Source: Antitrichia curtipendula
Lineage: Eukaryota; Streptophyta; Bryopsida; Hypnales; Leucodontaceae
Reading direction: 5' to 3'
DNA: 64,000 bases
NCBI GenBank assembly: GCA_951230915.1
Contig: OX579639.1
Coordinates: forward strand, 14,632,001 to 14,696,000
Within the stretch, counting starts at the first letter, position 1. Every line of letters begins with the position of its first letter. Positions 8,757 to 20,985 of this stretch are shown here, piece by piece. The notes under the pieces are model-generated. The model did not search any database. It was not told the origin of the DNA and saw only the letters and a program-made list of their open reading frames with translations. The translations under genes and the position numbers were made by a program.

Positions 8757-11580
8757 CTATGCAAGTACCAACAACAAGAAAAAGATCTTTAGAACATGTA
8801 CTAGCACATGAAATAGAATATAACAAAGAGCCGAAAGAAATACAAAAGAGTATTAGGGCCAAACCTTCTGAGCAAATGTCAAGATCTGCGTGAACTCAGG
8901 AGAGGGTTGCTTATTGAGGACCATGAACTGCATGATAGAGTGAACCGAAGTCTTCAAAAGACGGACTTTGGAATTTACACCATGTGTGTCAATGCGTTTA
9001 GCAGTCTTCTCATAAAGCTAAGATGGTGCAAAAATCTCCGTGGACATTGAAAGCAACTCCGGGGGACAATGTCTTGGACTAATAAACCTGCCAGGGTTAA
9101 TGGGGTCCACAGAAATAGTCTCTGAAGCACTCCCAACAACAACTGCTTCTCCCTCACCCTTGCCTTTTGAAGTACTGCCCTTTGTCTCCTTGGTCTCAAT
9201 TGTCTTCTTGGTCCCCACAAATTCCTTAGTTACCTTTCTTCCTGTCTTGCTAGTTTTCTTCATCTCTATCTCGGACTGGGGGTCATCACTCATATCTGCA
9301 TCGGAATCCTCTGCAGGCACTTGGGTTGAGGATGACTGAAGCGCCTTCTCAGCTTCTTCTTCACTTGGGACAAATTTCTTTGGGCATTCCAAATACCATG
9401 GATATGCTGTGTGCTCGATAGAATTAAACCCACGTACCTGCCCAGGTGTAAACATGTATGCATCCTTCAAAGTTTTCTCCAACCAACCCCCAAATAATTT
9501 TGGGAAAGACTTCTTGTCAATTGCTTTCTTCCCAAGGAGTTCTCTTTTGAAATACCTTCAATAAAGAGAAATGCAATGTTAGAGAAGAATATGTGAAATA
9601 CAATTGTTTCAAAAATTTAAGGGCTTGAAGTTTCATGTAAGCCATTAAAAGGGTCAGAGCACAATACAATCTAGTTACTATGTCGTCCATTAATGAAGTT
9701 TCAAAACCAACCAACTAAGATCAAAACATGAAGGTCAGGTTTGAAAACTGAATGAAGTTAGAAAACCAATCCAACAAAACACAGCCATGGACTACCAACA
9801 ATTGCATACATGAATAACTTCAAAGCAATTAATATTACCAAAATCTCAATTTAGAAAGAAACCCCGTGACCAAAAAAACAATGCAAAGAGTCACCAGAAT
9901 AGCCTCCTCGTTACCGAAGAGGTCATTTCATATCTAGCTTCCGTGCCAGCGTCTGTGAGCGTCTACCCAGGCTTTTTAAAACTCACCACAAAAGCTTCCG
10001 GCGGAGCGTTCGTGACATGTCCGACAAAGTAGACATATTGTATTATCTAAATAGCAATAAGTACCGGAGCCTTGGTCACTTCAAAGCAACAAAATCTAAC
10101 ATTTGAACCACATTGGATAGCAAGAAAGTTAACTTGGTAAGGTAATTGAAGATTTTACCGGTACTGCAGACGCTGCATTGCTCTCTTAGCTCCGTCTTGT
10201 GAAAGAAACAGCTTGGATCGAGAGTATTCCACTGACTTGCGGAAATAGAAATAAAATGCGTGATCCCACAAAATAATGCGGTATTTTTCAATGTACTCTT
10301 CAATTTCGTCCACATCATCTCTTGCTCTCTAGTCCACCATAATTTCCTCTGACTTCATTGTTTCGTTCACAGCTTGAACCGTAACAAACTCCAACTACAA
10401 GCGTGTATAATAAACGAATTAGTTACAATACAAGTACAAGTAGCTTCACATACTATTGAGCGACATAGATCGGATGGCTTTGTTAAAGAAACGTCTCAAT
10501 TCAAATAGCTCACCTGAGCCCAGAAAGCAGCCTTGGTTAACCACGCTTCTAGTTTCTTGTTAGTGACACCAGCTGTTGGAAACCGCAACGCTACACGGTT
10601 CAAATCTCCGGAATTCCACCAATTCAACTACTTGACCTTGAACTGGGGTTCAACAATTGTCGATGAAATCTTCTGGAGTTTCTCAAGTGACATCTCAGGC
10701 TTCTCAAACTGGCTCCAATGGTAATATATCTAGAATTCAAATATGAAGGATTCATTTGTTAATAGCGTAAATGGAAACTTGTTTTCATTTTCGAGATTAA
10801 TTCATTTTCAGTCAAGTCCAATCAATTTCAATTTCATGAATCAAATATAGACAAAGAAATATACTAAAACAACAATCACCCATTATTTACTCAATTCTTG
10901 GTGTACAGAAGAAACTCACACTTCCTTGAAGGATATTGCAATTGCATAGAGTGCACATTCACCATGATAAGAATTTGACAATAAATTGAGGGAAGGTGAG
11001 GACAAAGTGGTTTGCTTACCACTTCCAGGAACTGGGGGCCATGCTTGGGATTTACCACGCCTATCATCTTGTCAAACTTTGTACGGTAGGACTTCACTCT
11101 GGCTTGTGAGGCAGTTTCCATTGCATCGTGTATGCCACGAGCAGTACGGTCTACCTTTGCGGTCTTCTCCATGTACAATCTAGCAGCTTCATCCGCAGCG
11201 GCGGAGACATCTTGCTGCATATATGACGTCAAAAATTAGATTCCACTCCATGAAGAATGGGAAATACTTCAAAATAACAAATTGGTGAGAAAACAATTCT
11301 TACCCGGTTCAAGAATTTGATAAAGACATCTGATGTTAACAGATACCATGGATACGGCTTTGGTTGAGTCTCATAGGCTTTGTACTCATCCGCTGTGAGT
11401 AACTCTTTAAAATCAGATAACTTTAATACCCCATACAAACTTACGCGATGCAGTTTGTGTACAAGGTTTGTTTTAACATGCGCATTCTCCGTAGACCTGG
11501 GAAATTATGAAAATTAGATAGAGGTTCACTCAAAGCCGATTACACAAAATCAACTTAGAAGATAAATCATATTTACATAC

Positions 11581-12350
11581 TTGTTTACATCGTTCATTGC
11601 ATTCAGAAGAATGCCAGTACTGCCCTTTGATGTGAGGAGTATAGTATCCACCGAAAAATGCCATTCCGCCTCATCTGAATGCAATCGTGAAATATACTTA
11701 CTCCAAGCTTGGAACCTATGGTTTCCATCCCAGATGAAGAACATATGGCCGGAAAGAGAAGACAAGTGCACATTAAAAGATAATTGCTTTTCAAATGCAT
11801 CGTTCTCCTTTAGCCAGTGAAAATCCCAACTCTCCATAATTTCGTCCGTGACAAGCTGAGATTTCCCAGCATCATTTGATATGGATACATAGAATACTTG
11901 GTCACCTTCCCGATATCCATGTACAAACTCTGCCTCTAAACGCCTAACATCGGAGTGTAGAAGTGGTCGGACTAGTGGCAAAGGAATCATCCGACAAAGT
12001 GGAATTCTCAAGTGAGAAGAATCGACTAGCTTGAACCGCAACTCCTGTATTATTGATATGGAATCAAGCTTCTCCTTCACTCTGAAGGCATTCTCTGCCT
12101 CATCAATGCTGAGTCCAACCATCATGTCAGTTGTCAAACTCTCCTCATGGATTGTTGTAGTCTCATCCTCCACAGGTAACAAGCTTTGAGATTCAACTAC
12201 ACCGTCCTTCCGGAGTTCCTCGGACGTGCCATCGCCTTTAACTCCAACATTCTCGTCTCCGACACTTTGCATCGTCTCAAACTGCGGAGAACCTACATCT
12301 CCGACATTCTGCAAAGGAACAATCTCGGACTCCATGTTCTCGACGTCCAT
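11581..12350 (-). CDS. Exon with ParB/sulfiredoxin-like motif (E1)
   Basis: The exon encodes 256 residues. The first 70 are acidic and Ser/Thr-rich. The second half contains GHMFFIWDGNHRFQAW (about residues 201-216 of the exon), matching GKMFFVWDGNHRLAAW in E2. It resembles the G-H-R-R-x-x-A box of ParB/Srx-fold proteins, where this turn binds a nucleotide. In bacteria this domain often precedes an N6/N4 DNA methylase in one polypeptide, the same order as here. The assignment rests on this motif and the gene context; the rest of the domain is too diverged to call by eye. Confidence 0.6.
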
Positions 12351-12574
12351 CTGCCAAATGAATCAAAGCAGCCATTTAAAACACAGATACTACACGAAGT
12401 CACCTGTAATCCAATCTGAAACATTTAGAGCGAAAGCTTACCTCAAATTCATCGCCCAAGGAAAGAGACTCGCATGCACCAACTTCATCATCTCCCATCT
12501 ACAGAATTATCCAAACGTTAACAGTAAAAGATAAATCAAGAAAGGAAAAGTATCAGCACAAGTATCAGAAACAA

Positions 12575-15130
12575 ACTTCATAAGCCCTGAGCGGCAGTTT
12601 TGGTACCGAGGAGCGCTCAACCCAAGTCGCCAAAATCTAACAAACATCGGGGACGCTCTATCCCCATGTGCAAATTATCGAGAGCTTCCACACCAGCCTG
12701 ACGCAAAACAAATTTGAAAGAGCCCCAAACAGCCATTTCGGTACAGAGGAGCGCTGAGCACATGAAGCCAAATTTAACGAGCATTGGAGATGCACTGACC
12801 CAAGAGCAAATTATCGAGAGTGTCCACACCAGCCTGACGCGAAACAAATTTGAAAGAGCCCCAGTCGGCCATTTCGGTACCGAGGAGCGCTGAGCACATG
12901 AAGCCAAAGTCTAACGCGCACCGGGGCCGCATTGTCCCAAGTGCAAATTAATGAGAGTGTCCAGACAAGCCTATCGGAAACAAATTTCAGAGAGCCCTAG
13001 ACGGCCATTTCGGTACCAAGGAGTGCTGAGCACATGAAGCCAAATTTAACGAGCATCGGGGACGCACTGACCCAAGTGCAAATTATCGAGAGTGTCCACA
13101 CCAGCCTGACGCGAAAGAAATTTGAAAGAGCCCAGACGGCAGTTTCGGTACCGAGGAGCGCTCAGCCCAAGTAGCCAAAATCTAACGAACACCAGGGACG
13201 CTCTGTTCCCATGTGCAAACTATCGAGAGTGTCTACACCAGCCTGACGCGAAACAAATTTGAAAGAGCCCCTGATGGCCATTTTGGTACCGAGGAGTGCT
13301 AAGCGCACAAGTAGCAAAAATTTGACACGCCCCGGGCACGCTCTGTCTCCGAGTGCAAAAATCTGTACTGTCCACGAAACCTCTGTCGCGAAAGAAATTT
13401 CAGGAGCCCAAGACGGTAGTTTCGGTACCGAGGAGCTCTGAGCACATGAAGCAAAAATCTAACGTGCACCGGGGACGCACTTACCCTAAGCGCAAAATCT
13501 TTACTGTCATCACAAGCTCTGCCTAGATTCAAATTTCGAGAGCCCTGGATGCCAGTTTCGGTACCGAGGAGCGCTGAGCAAATGAGGCCAAAATTTAACA
13601 CGCACCAGGGACGCACTGACCCAAGTGGAAATTATCGAGAAAGACCGCACAACCTCTGCCGCGAAACAAATTTCAAAGGGCCCCAGATGGCAATTTCGGT
13701 ACCGAAGACGCTAAGCACAAGTAGCCAAAATCTGACACGCTCCGCGCACGCTCTGTCCCCGAGTGCAAATTATCGAGAACCCAAACCAACCCTGCCCCGA
13801 AACAAATTTCAAGAGCCCCAGACAACCATTTCGGTACCGAGGAGCGCTGAGCACATGCAGCCAAATTTTACGCGCACTGCAGACGCATTGACCCCCAAGT
13901 GCAAAATTTGTCGTGACCAAACAGCGTCTGCCTAAAATCATATTTCAAGAGCTTCAGATGGCCGTTTTGGTACCGAGCAGCGCTCAGCCCATGAAGCCAA
14001 AGTCTTACGCGTACAAACACAAATTGACCCCAAGTGCAATATATCAAGAGTATCCACACCAGCCTTGCCGCGAAACAAATTTTGGGATCCCCAGACTTCC
14101 GTTTTAGTACCCAGGAGCGGTGAGCAAATGAAGCCAAAATTTAACGCCCACCGCGGACGCACTGACCCAAGTGCAAATTATCGAGAGAGACCGCACAACC
14201 TCTGTTGCGAAAGAAATTAGAAAGAGCCCAGACGGCAGTTTCGGTACCGAAAAGCAATAAGCCCAAGTAGCCAAAATCTAACGAACACCGGGGACGCTTT
14301 GTCCCCGAGTGCAAATTATCGACAGTGACCGCACAACCTCTGCCGCGAAATAAAATTCGAAGAGCCCCAGACAGCAGTTTCGGTACCGAGGAAAGCTAAG
14401 CCCAAGTAGTCAAAATCTAATGAACACCGGGGACGCTCTATCCCCATCTGCAAATTATCGAGAATCCAAACCAGCCCTGCCCCAAAACGAATTTCGGGAG
14501 CCCCAGATGGCAGTTTTGGTACCGAGGACGCTAAGCACAAGTAGCGAAAATCTGACACGCTTCGGGCACGCTCTGTCCCCGAGTGCAAAATCTGTACTGT
14601 CTACACAACCTCTATCGCGAAAGAAATTCCAGGAGCCCAAGACGGTAGTTTCGGTACCGAGGAGCTCTGAGCACATGAAGCCAAAATCTAACGCGCACCG
14701 GGGAGGCGGGGACGCACTTACCTCAATTGCAATTTATTGAGAGTGACTGCACAACCTCTGCCGAGAAACAAATTTCAAGAGCCCCAGATGGCAGTTTAGG
14801 TACCGTGGAGAGCTGAGCATAAGAAGCCGAAAACTAATGCGCACCCTTAAGCAATGTCCCCGTCTCCAAAATCTGGAGTGTCCGCACAACCTTGTTGACA
14901 AACAAATGTCACAAGCCCTCAGTGGTAGTTTCAGAATCAGGGAGCGCTGAGTGAAAAAGCTCAAGAACGAACGCCCACTGAGGTTGCAATGTCCCCCTCC
15001 CCAAATTTTAGAGTGCCTACAGAACTATGTCGAGAAACAAATTTCACAAGCCCGAGGTGGCAATTTCGGTATGGAGGAGCACTGAGCAAAAGCAGTGAAG
15101 AACTAAGGCCTACCGGCGACGCACTGTCCC
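12575..15130. repeat. 137-bp satellite array, about 19 units
   Basis: The landmark TTTCGGTACCGAGGAGC(G)CTGAGC recurs about every 135-140 bases from about 12600 to 15070. Each unit also carries a GGGGACGCACTGACCC box, a GTGCAAATTATCGAGAGTG box and a CGAAACAAATTTCAAAGAGC box. Units diverge more towards 15000. The array fills most of the first intron of the minus-strand cargo gene, and its GGTACC core is the same as in the terminal hairpins of this element. The many short open frames here are artefacts of repetition. Confidence 0.9.
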
Positions 15131-15145
15131 CCTCCCCAAATTCTC

Positions 15146-15285
15146 AATATGAATTTGATCTTACCTAAAATCAGTAAAGACAGTGATCATACCTCAAATC
15201 GCACTAAACCCTAAATTCTCAATACAAATTTGATCTTACCTAAAATCAGTAAAGACAGTGATCATACCTCAAATCGCAAATGTGG
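15146..15285. repeat. Tandem duplication of about 73 bp
   Basis: The string beginning TTCTCAATA(T/C)GAATTTG and ending CATACCTCAAATCGCA occurs twice in direct tandem with almost no change, at the edge of the satellite array. Confidence 0.8.
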
Positions 15286-17074
15286 TTGTTTTTCTGTGGC
15301 ACGAATGAGCAGCTTGAAGACGGAATTGCTCCCCTCGACAGTCAAGCTAGAGGCAGAAACAATGATTCCTCTCAGAGGCCACGGGGAACCCGAGGCGGAA
15401 CTCCTTCACCGTAAACCCTCAAGGGTGAAATTATCCGTCCATCCCGAATATGCACATCTACCGCGATTGGGTTCGGCCCCTTAAACCAGACCAATATCTG
15501 TCCGGGGTCATCGATTTCCATGTTCCCTTACTTGTTCAAATGTTAAACTAATTTCATTATCCCCTCAACATCTGGATTCATCTCCAGATTTGACGATTTA
15601 AGCAAATCCACTATGAACTACAATTCGGGTACCCAATATTTTGGAATCGGTATTCAAATGAAAGCTATAGATTTTGATTTTTAAATCCTATCTGTGATGT
15701 TAGATCCTCAATTTTTTTGAGTATATGTTAGAATGGATTTAAAATGAGGTTATCTTCATATGGTGATTTATTGAAGTTTATGTGACCCTTGCATCATCGA
15801 CCTCATTTTTGGACATCTAATCTTCAGCTAATGTCAATGATAATTGACCACTTGACATACTTCCACATTTGTAGCTTTAGAAACACATATATTCTAGTAA
15901 CACCAAATCCAACAAGTTCTGCAACACAAAGCTCGACTTGATTTTGTGAATATATTTATTTTCTACTTGAATTTTTTCCACTTCATGTTCAAAGCTTTAA
16001 ATTCGTAAAGTGGACATTTTAGGTTACATTTCTGGGAGAAAAATGTATACTTATCTATTTACCTTATAGTAATAATAAGAAAAAAGTACAAGATATTAGA
16101 AAAATCTAAAATATTAACAATTTCTCGATGGAATTCTATTGCAAAAATCTTAATTGTGAGATTGTGGTAGAAAGAAAACTAAACTAAACCATCCAAAAAC
16201 AAATGATTAATTCGGAAAATTCCACTGAGAAATGAATCCTCAGAAAAATGAATCCCCAAAAAAATTGTTTATAAATATCACTAATAAATTTTAGGACATT
16301 GTTACCTGTCCAAAAAATAACCGTTGTCCTCCAAAGGGGCAATGGTTTTTTAGGGGTTAAGCACTTAATCCTAAGTGTATCTATAGAGTATAATAATGTA
16401 TCTTATTTCTGAAATTAGCAATCAGTTGATATGGTCCAAATTCACGGCATTCAAACTACATCATCTCAAATAAGTTTAAAAGGAAATCCTACCTTAAGAT
16501 TTTTAATAAGTTTTCAGTTCTTCTGAAGAGATTCCTCTCACATGGCTAAGGTCTTCAAAGGTTAATTTGACAATCACAACTACTTTGGCTCGATACACAA
16601 ACTCTTTAACTTGACTACACAATCATTTTTGTAGACTACACAGCCATGTTTTAGACAAATGCGGTTCTAATGAGCTAAACAAGATCCCAAATTAAGAGTT
16701 TTTGTTGGTGGCAAATGCCAACCATACAACAGCGTACATCTATATGCAATTGTCGATTAGTCCTTTAGGGGATAGGTGGAGGTATGCAATCACTTTATTT
16801 TAAGATCTCCACCACTTGGCGTCCACTCATTTACAAGACATTATTATTTTCATAGCGTCTCCATATATCAAGAAGAGGAACTCACGCAATTGTAAAGGGA
16901 GTTCACTATGAAAGGGGTAGCACTCCAGCAATAGCCGTTTAATCCATAATATCTATAGAAAAAGGAAGATTTACCAAAATAATAGGCTGCCAACTAAAGA
17001 TGTCCGAACAATTCCTTTCACTAATATCATCAATAACCAAGACATAAAAGAAAGCTATGGAAATTACAACTCAC
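15286..17074. other. Remainder of the large first intron of the E1 cargo gene
   Basis: 15290-15480 is more GC-rich and looks like a transcribed leader or alternative first exon on the minus strand, but I cannot show a start codon. 15480-17030 is AT-rich without recognisable coding or repeat structure. Confidence 0.4.
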
Positions 17075-17431
17075 CTCTGGATATTGGTCAGATGCACTTC
17101 TTTGCCACCCAGGTAATTGAGTCAATGATTCGAACTCCTCTTCTTCAGCACCATTGGGTTGCCCTCCTCCATTTTCAGAGTGAATTGAAGAGTCAAACTG
17201 TGATTCTAACAAACCAATCCTTGAATTCTCATTGAGCCTACCACGCTCAAGATTGCCCCCGTCCATTGTAGACCCACTACCGAGCCTATCGAACGTAGCA
17301 ATCAAAGATGTTCCCCTCGCTTCTCCAAACCTGGTCTGATATTGTCTGGCCATTCTAGACCTCTCAAGTTGTTTTCTACTAGAAAACCTCAGACCTCTCC
17401 TGCGTGTCCTTCTTTTTGGCCCTTCTCGCAT
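17075..17431 (-). CDS. First exon: basic Arg-rich N-terminal segment (E1)
   Basis: 119 residues starting MREGPKRRTRRRG and ending at a good donor (CCAGAG|GTGAGT). The block KRRTRRRGLRFSSRKQLERS aligns with KRRKRQALYFTDQKRLKKS at the equivalent place in E2. It looks like a nuclear-localisation or DNA-contact region, followed by a Gly/Asn/Glu-rich stretch. It ends in phase 0, and the next acceptable acceptor on this strand (at 12499-12500) is also phase 0. Confidence 0.6.
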
Positions 17432-17986
17432 TACTTCCTACCTATATGGCCACTACCATTGTCCCATATAACTACTTACATCATCTGCTAATTCTTGATC
17501 TTTCACTTTTATGTTATATATTTCCATGTAACTGACTTCTTACTGATCACTGTGACCAACTTATTCTCACTAATTGAACTGGTACGCCGCCAAAACACTT
17601 TTTTTCAAACTTAATACATCAATGCCTGACTATATTTTGAATGTCCTTGCCATCTCACTAGTTTGATATTTGAGATGTTATCAGTAAAAACTATATTTTC
17701 GTAACGACATTTTTTGTACGCCTCTGACAGCCGCCCACAGAACATCCATGATTTAAATGTCCTTATTGCGCTTTTATTAAAATCAAAATTCACCAAGATA
17801 CGGAATCATCCTAAATCGCCCTGTACCTTCTTTCTTAGTACTGTCATTTGTTTCTTTTTAATCGCTCCATAGAGTTCGACCTTCTAAACAATTCCATAAA
17901 TCATGAGTATGCTACATTCTCTACAAGACAAGTCCTCCCAACAAAACACGACATTATTGCAATCCAATACTCTGTACTCAATCTTT
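17432..17986. promoter_or_regulatory. Divergent intergenic region of E1
   Basis: 555 bases separate the start codons of the cargo gene (minus) and the transposase gene (plus). The same arrangement is present in E2 (52962-53781). It must hold both promoters; no clear TATA box can be assigned by eye. Confidence 0.5.
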
Positions 17987-20562
17987 ATGGCCATGGCCTC
18001 CATTCACGGTGAAGACGGCTCTGTTCCTTTGTCACTTCCTGTGGATGATGATGGTGTCGTATGGATCTCCGAGGCAATGCTCTCCAAACGCTTTGGATTA
18101 CTTAGAACGTCCATGTGGTTAGAGGAGGAAGTTTATGATGCTCAAGGTGTAGAAGTAGTTTCAATAGTATTGCAGAAAAAAAGAGTTAAGGATACAGAGC
18201 TAACCTGGAGACTCCCGCCTGGAAAATTCAAAGTACTTGGATATCCAATGGACAGTTCTTCGATTCTTACTCTAGAGTCTAGGATGCCCACTATCCACTC
18301 ATCTTTTCCAGCTTCTGTCAAGCTTGAAGGCTTTGATAATGACACCGTTCTTTTGAGTGAGTCATCTGATGACGATGTCCTTCCTAGAAAAAGAGTTCTA
18401 GAGTATTCTTTTCTCTCTCCAATCAATTAAACCGTTCTAGAACATGGAGAGAGCGGATCGCACTCCTTCTTGAGCTTGCCCTTGCCAAATTGCCGACCGC
18501 CTTTACCTCGCTCTAAGGAAATGTTTTCTGTTCTTGAGTGCCTTAGGCAGTTGCAAAGTAGACCACGAATGACCTGAAGTTTCTAGATCTAGATACTCTA
18601 AGTTGCGAAAAGGTCAAGTACCTTCCACCGGAATTTAATGGAAATGTGCTTTTTGAGCTCCCTCCTCTTCCTTCTTCTACTTCTACATCTATAGCTCGCC
18701 AAATGGAAGGCATGGATAAACGTTTCGATGGACATGCATGGACCAGAACTTACACGACTAATATTGTAAATGATTTTGGTCTCACCTTTCGATCTTCTAG
18801 CTGTGTTGGTCACCTGCAGTGTAAGAACAACGCCTACCCAAGGTTGCAACGTAGCGGCTCACATAACGAAACAGAGTGGGAGGGCCTTTCGCTGCACGTC
18901 TTTCCTCTTGGAGACATCCCTCCCCCTACCTCGACCCTAGTTTGTCGGGTCTGTAAGTCTCCTCCATCTTGCCTTGAATCATGTCCGTGTAGGATGTATT
19001 ACGTCGTCAACAAAACTGGTATTGGTAGGGCCTGCATCCATATAGGTACATACCGACATCCTATTGCTAAAGGCACTTGCCACGAATCCGTTGAGAGAGT
19101 CATTGAGCTTGTAAATAATGAAGTCTCTAAAACCCCTACTGTAAAAAACTCCGCCATTGCTCTAGCTGCTAGTAAGGAGTTTTTGTCAAATGAGATCTTT
19201 GTACTTGACCGGGAGGGCACACCCGAAACGCTTCATGGAGAATCCCTAGTCAGGGTTATGGAGAGGTTTCGGATTCTTAGTTCTCCGAACATCAGAAACG
19301 CTATCTCTTCCTTTCGACCTACTACTAATGGGGGGCCACTCGATAGTATTATCAAACTCAAGTTGAAGAGTCCCTACGCATATATCCAAGACAGTGTCTT
19401 TCCAGGGCAAGGTAAAGAGAAGGTGTACCTGTTCAAGATGTCGGAAGAAGGCCCGGGCAGCGGTGTCGACCTCGTCAAATGTATGCAACCTGGTGGAGAC
19501 CTCCAAAACTCTTGGATCATGTTTGACCACGTCAAACAAGTAAAGGGCTGGACTATAATGGCCGCCCATGTCTATGACTCCGAGTACTGTCGTGTAATGA
19601 GCATCGCCGTCTGTGATATGCAAAGCGAGGATGTCGAATCCCAGAAGTTGATGTGGCAGTCGTTGAACAAGTTGATGGAACGCCACGGAATCCCGAATAC
19701 TAACTTCAAGGGCTTCATGGCGGACAACGCCCAAGCAAATTGGAATGCCGTTCGCGTCATCTACGGGAATGGCGACCCAATAGTGAAGATGGTGGACAAA
19801 GAAAGATCATGTCTCCTTCATTGGGTGACATCCCTAAACAGACACACCAATAAGCTTATCAAACCTGAGTTTCGCGAACAACATGTCCGCCTCTGCAGAC
19901 AATACAAAGACGCCAAGACATCTGAAGAGGCGGAAGAACTTTACCTCGGCATCAAAGGTTGGTGGCTCTCATCGCGTGCGGTGTCTGAAGATGCAGTGCG
20001 TGAATTGGACGATTGGTTGGGTTTCTGGCACTTCCGTTATCGTCAGTGGGGAGGCTTCATGGACATGGTACAACCCTAGAATCTTTAGCCCTAATTTCTA
20101 ACCCTGATTTCGTTGCTGTTGTTTCGCTTGTTAACCCTAACTCTAAACTACTCATTTTTTTCCATTTCAGTTACTATCGTATTAAAGTCTAGGATGTATG
20201 CCGTGCATTACAGAGTTTGGACATTGAATAATTGGCGGAAATGCCATCCTGCAACCTCGCAGAGACAGTGCACAACAAGTGGTTGCAAATGTCAGGCAAC
20301 AGGGGGACTTGCCTCTATGTAGCTACAACGGACGACATGATGCGCGCTATGATGCAATCCACCAATTATTGGGCATTTCTTCAGGGTCACGCATCCGACA
20401 CTGGGCCCCACCTCGACGAGCTTTGTCTTCGGGCTGCCAGGCGGTCGAGCGACCCAATAAAGATTGCTGCCGCAATTAGCATGCTTCCTGGGGCAAATAG
20501 ATTCACCACTAGGGTTCCCCATTTGGAAGGTGAAGAGGTCTTTGTATCAACCAAACGAAAGC

Positions 20563-20567
20563 TAGAT
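20563..20567. repeat. 5-bp target duplication TAGAT, left copy
   Basis: TAGAT precedes the TG at 20568 and is repeated at 23990-23994 after the terminal CA. The homologous codons in E2 are contiguous, which confirms the insertion site. Confidence 0.85.
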
Positions 20568-20842
20568 TGTAACGTTACGGAACATCCGGAAACCAAACCT
20601 AATACATAAAAGAGAGGTAAATAGGAGGAAAACTTTGAAATTTTTGCATAGGTGTAGAAACTTAGACGCTAGAAACCTAAATTAGAAAAGATCTCATTTG
20701 AAGGAATGCTAAAATCGTAATTAGGTTAAAAACAGTGTTCCGAAACTAGTAGCCGGATAGCCGGAAGTTCCGGATCGTAGGGTTTCCGGCTAGGGAACTT
20801 ACGGGAACTCCACCGGGTCGGGAACTTAGGGTTTCCTGCCGC

Positions 20843-20850
20843 TATATAAA
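20843..20850 (+). promoter_or_regulatory. TATA box of the 3.4 kb retroelement
   Basis: TATATAAA in a GC-rich context (CCGCTATATAAACCCCGCC), 136 bases before the first ATG at 20986. A pyrimidine-rich stretch about 25-35 bases downstream could hold the transcription start. Confidence 0.65.
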
Positions 20851-20985
20851 CCCCGCCGCCATTCTCATTCGGTCTCTTTTCTCTGCGGCATTTTTGCGAG
20901 TACGTTTAGTGAGAGAAAGAGTAGTGAGATAAGATCAAGATAGGAAGCGGAAGTGAGGTCGGTGTAGTTCCAGAAGACTGTCAGG

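Larger units (their letters stand above)
7348..17431 (-). pseudogene. E1 ParB-like/DNA-methyltransferase-like gene, 12 exons, three in-frame stops
   Basis: Reconstructed exons, high to low: 17431-17075, 12498-12442, 12350-11581, 11496-11304, 11214-11020, 10729-10514, 10394-10159, 9555-8865, 8756-8418, 8296-8017, 7920-7713, 7618-7348. All introns are GT-AG and every phase is compatible, giving 1,271 codons including the final stop. Predicted order is a basic N-terminus, an acidic linker, a ParB/sulfiredoxin-like domain, helical segments, a basic low-complexity linker and a beta-class methyltransferase-like domain. Domain positions match E2 within a few residues. Stops interrupt at 10630-10628 (aligned with a Trp in E2, so TGG to TAG), 10331-10329 and 9020-9018. 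The first intron (4.6 kb) holds the satellite. That exon 17431-17075 belongs to this gene is inferred from strand, phase and the same arrangement in E2; it could be a separate small gene. Probable role: nuclear DNA binding or modification for the transposon. Confidence 0.7.

Noticed and set aside
12575..15130. Possible CRISPR array (regular repeats with variable parts)
   Set aside because: The units are contiguous degenerate 137-bp tandem copies without unique spacers, in eukaryotic intron-bearing DNA, with no cas genes.
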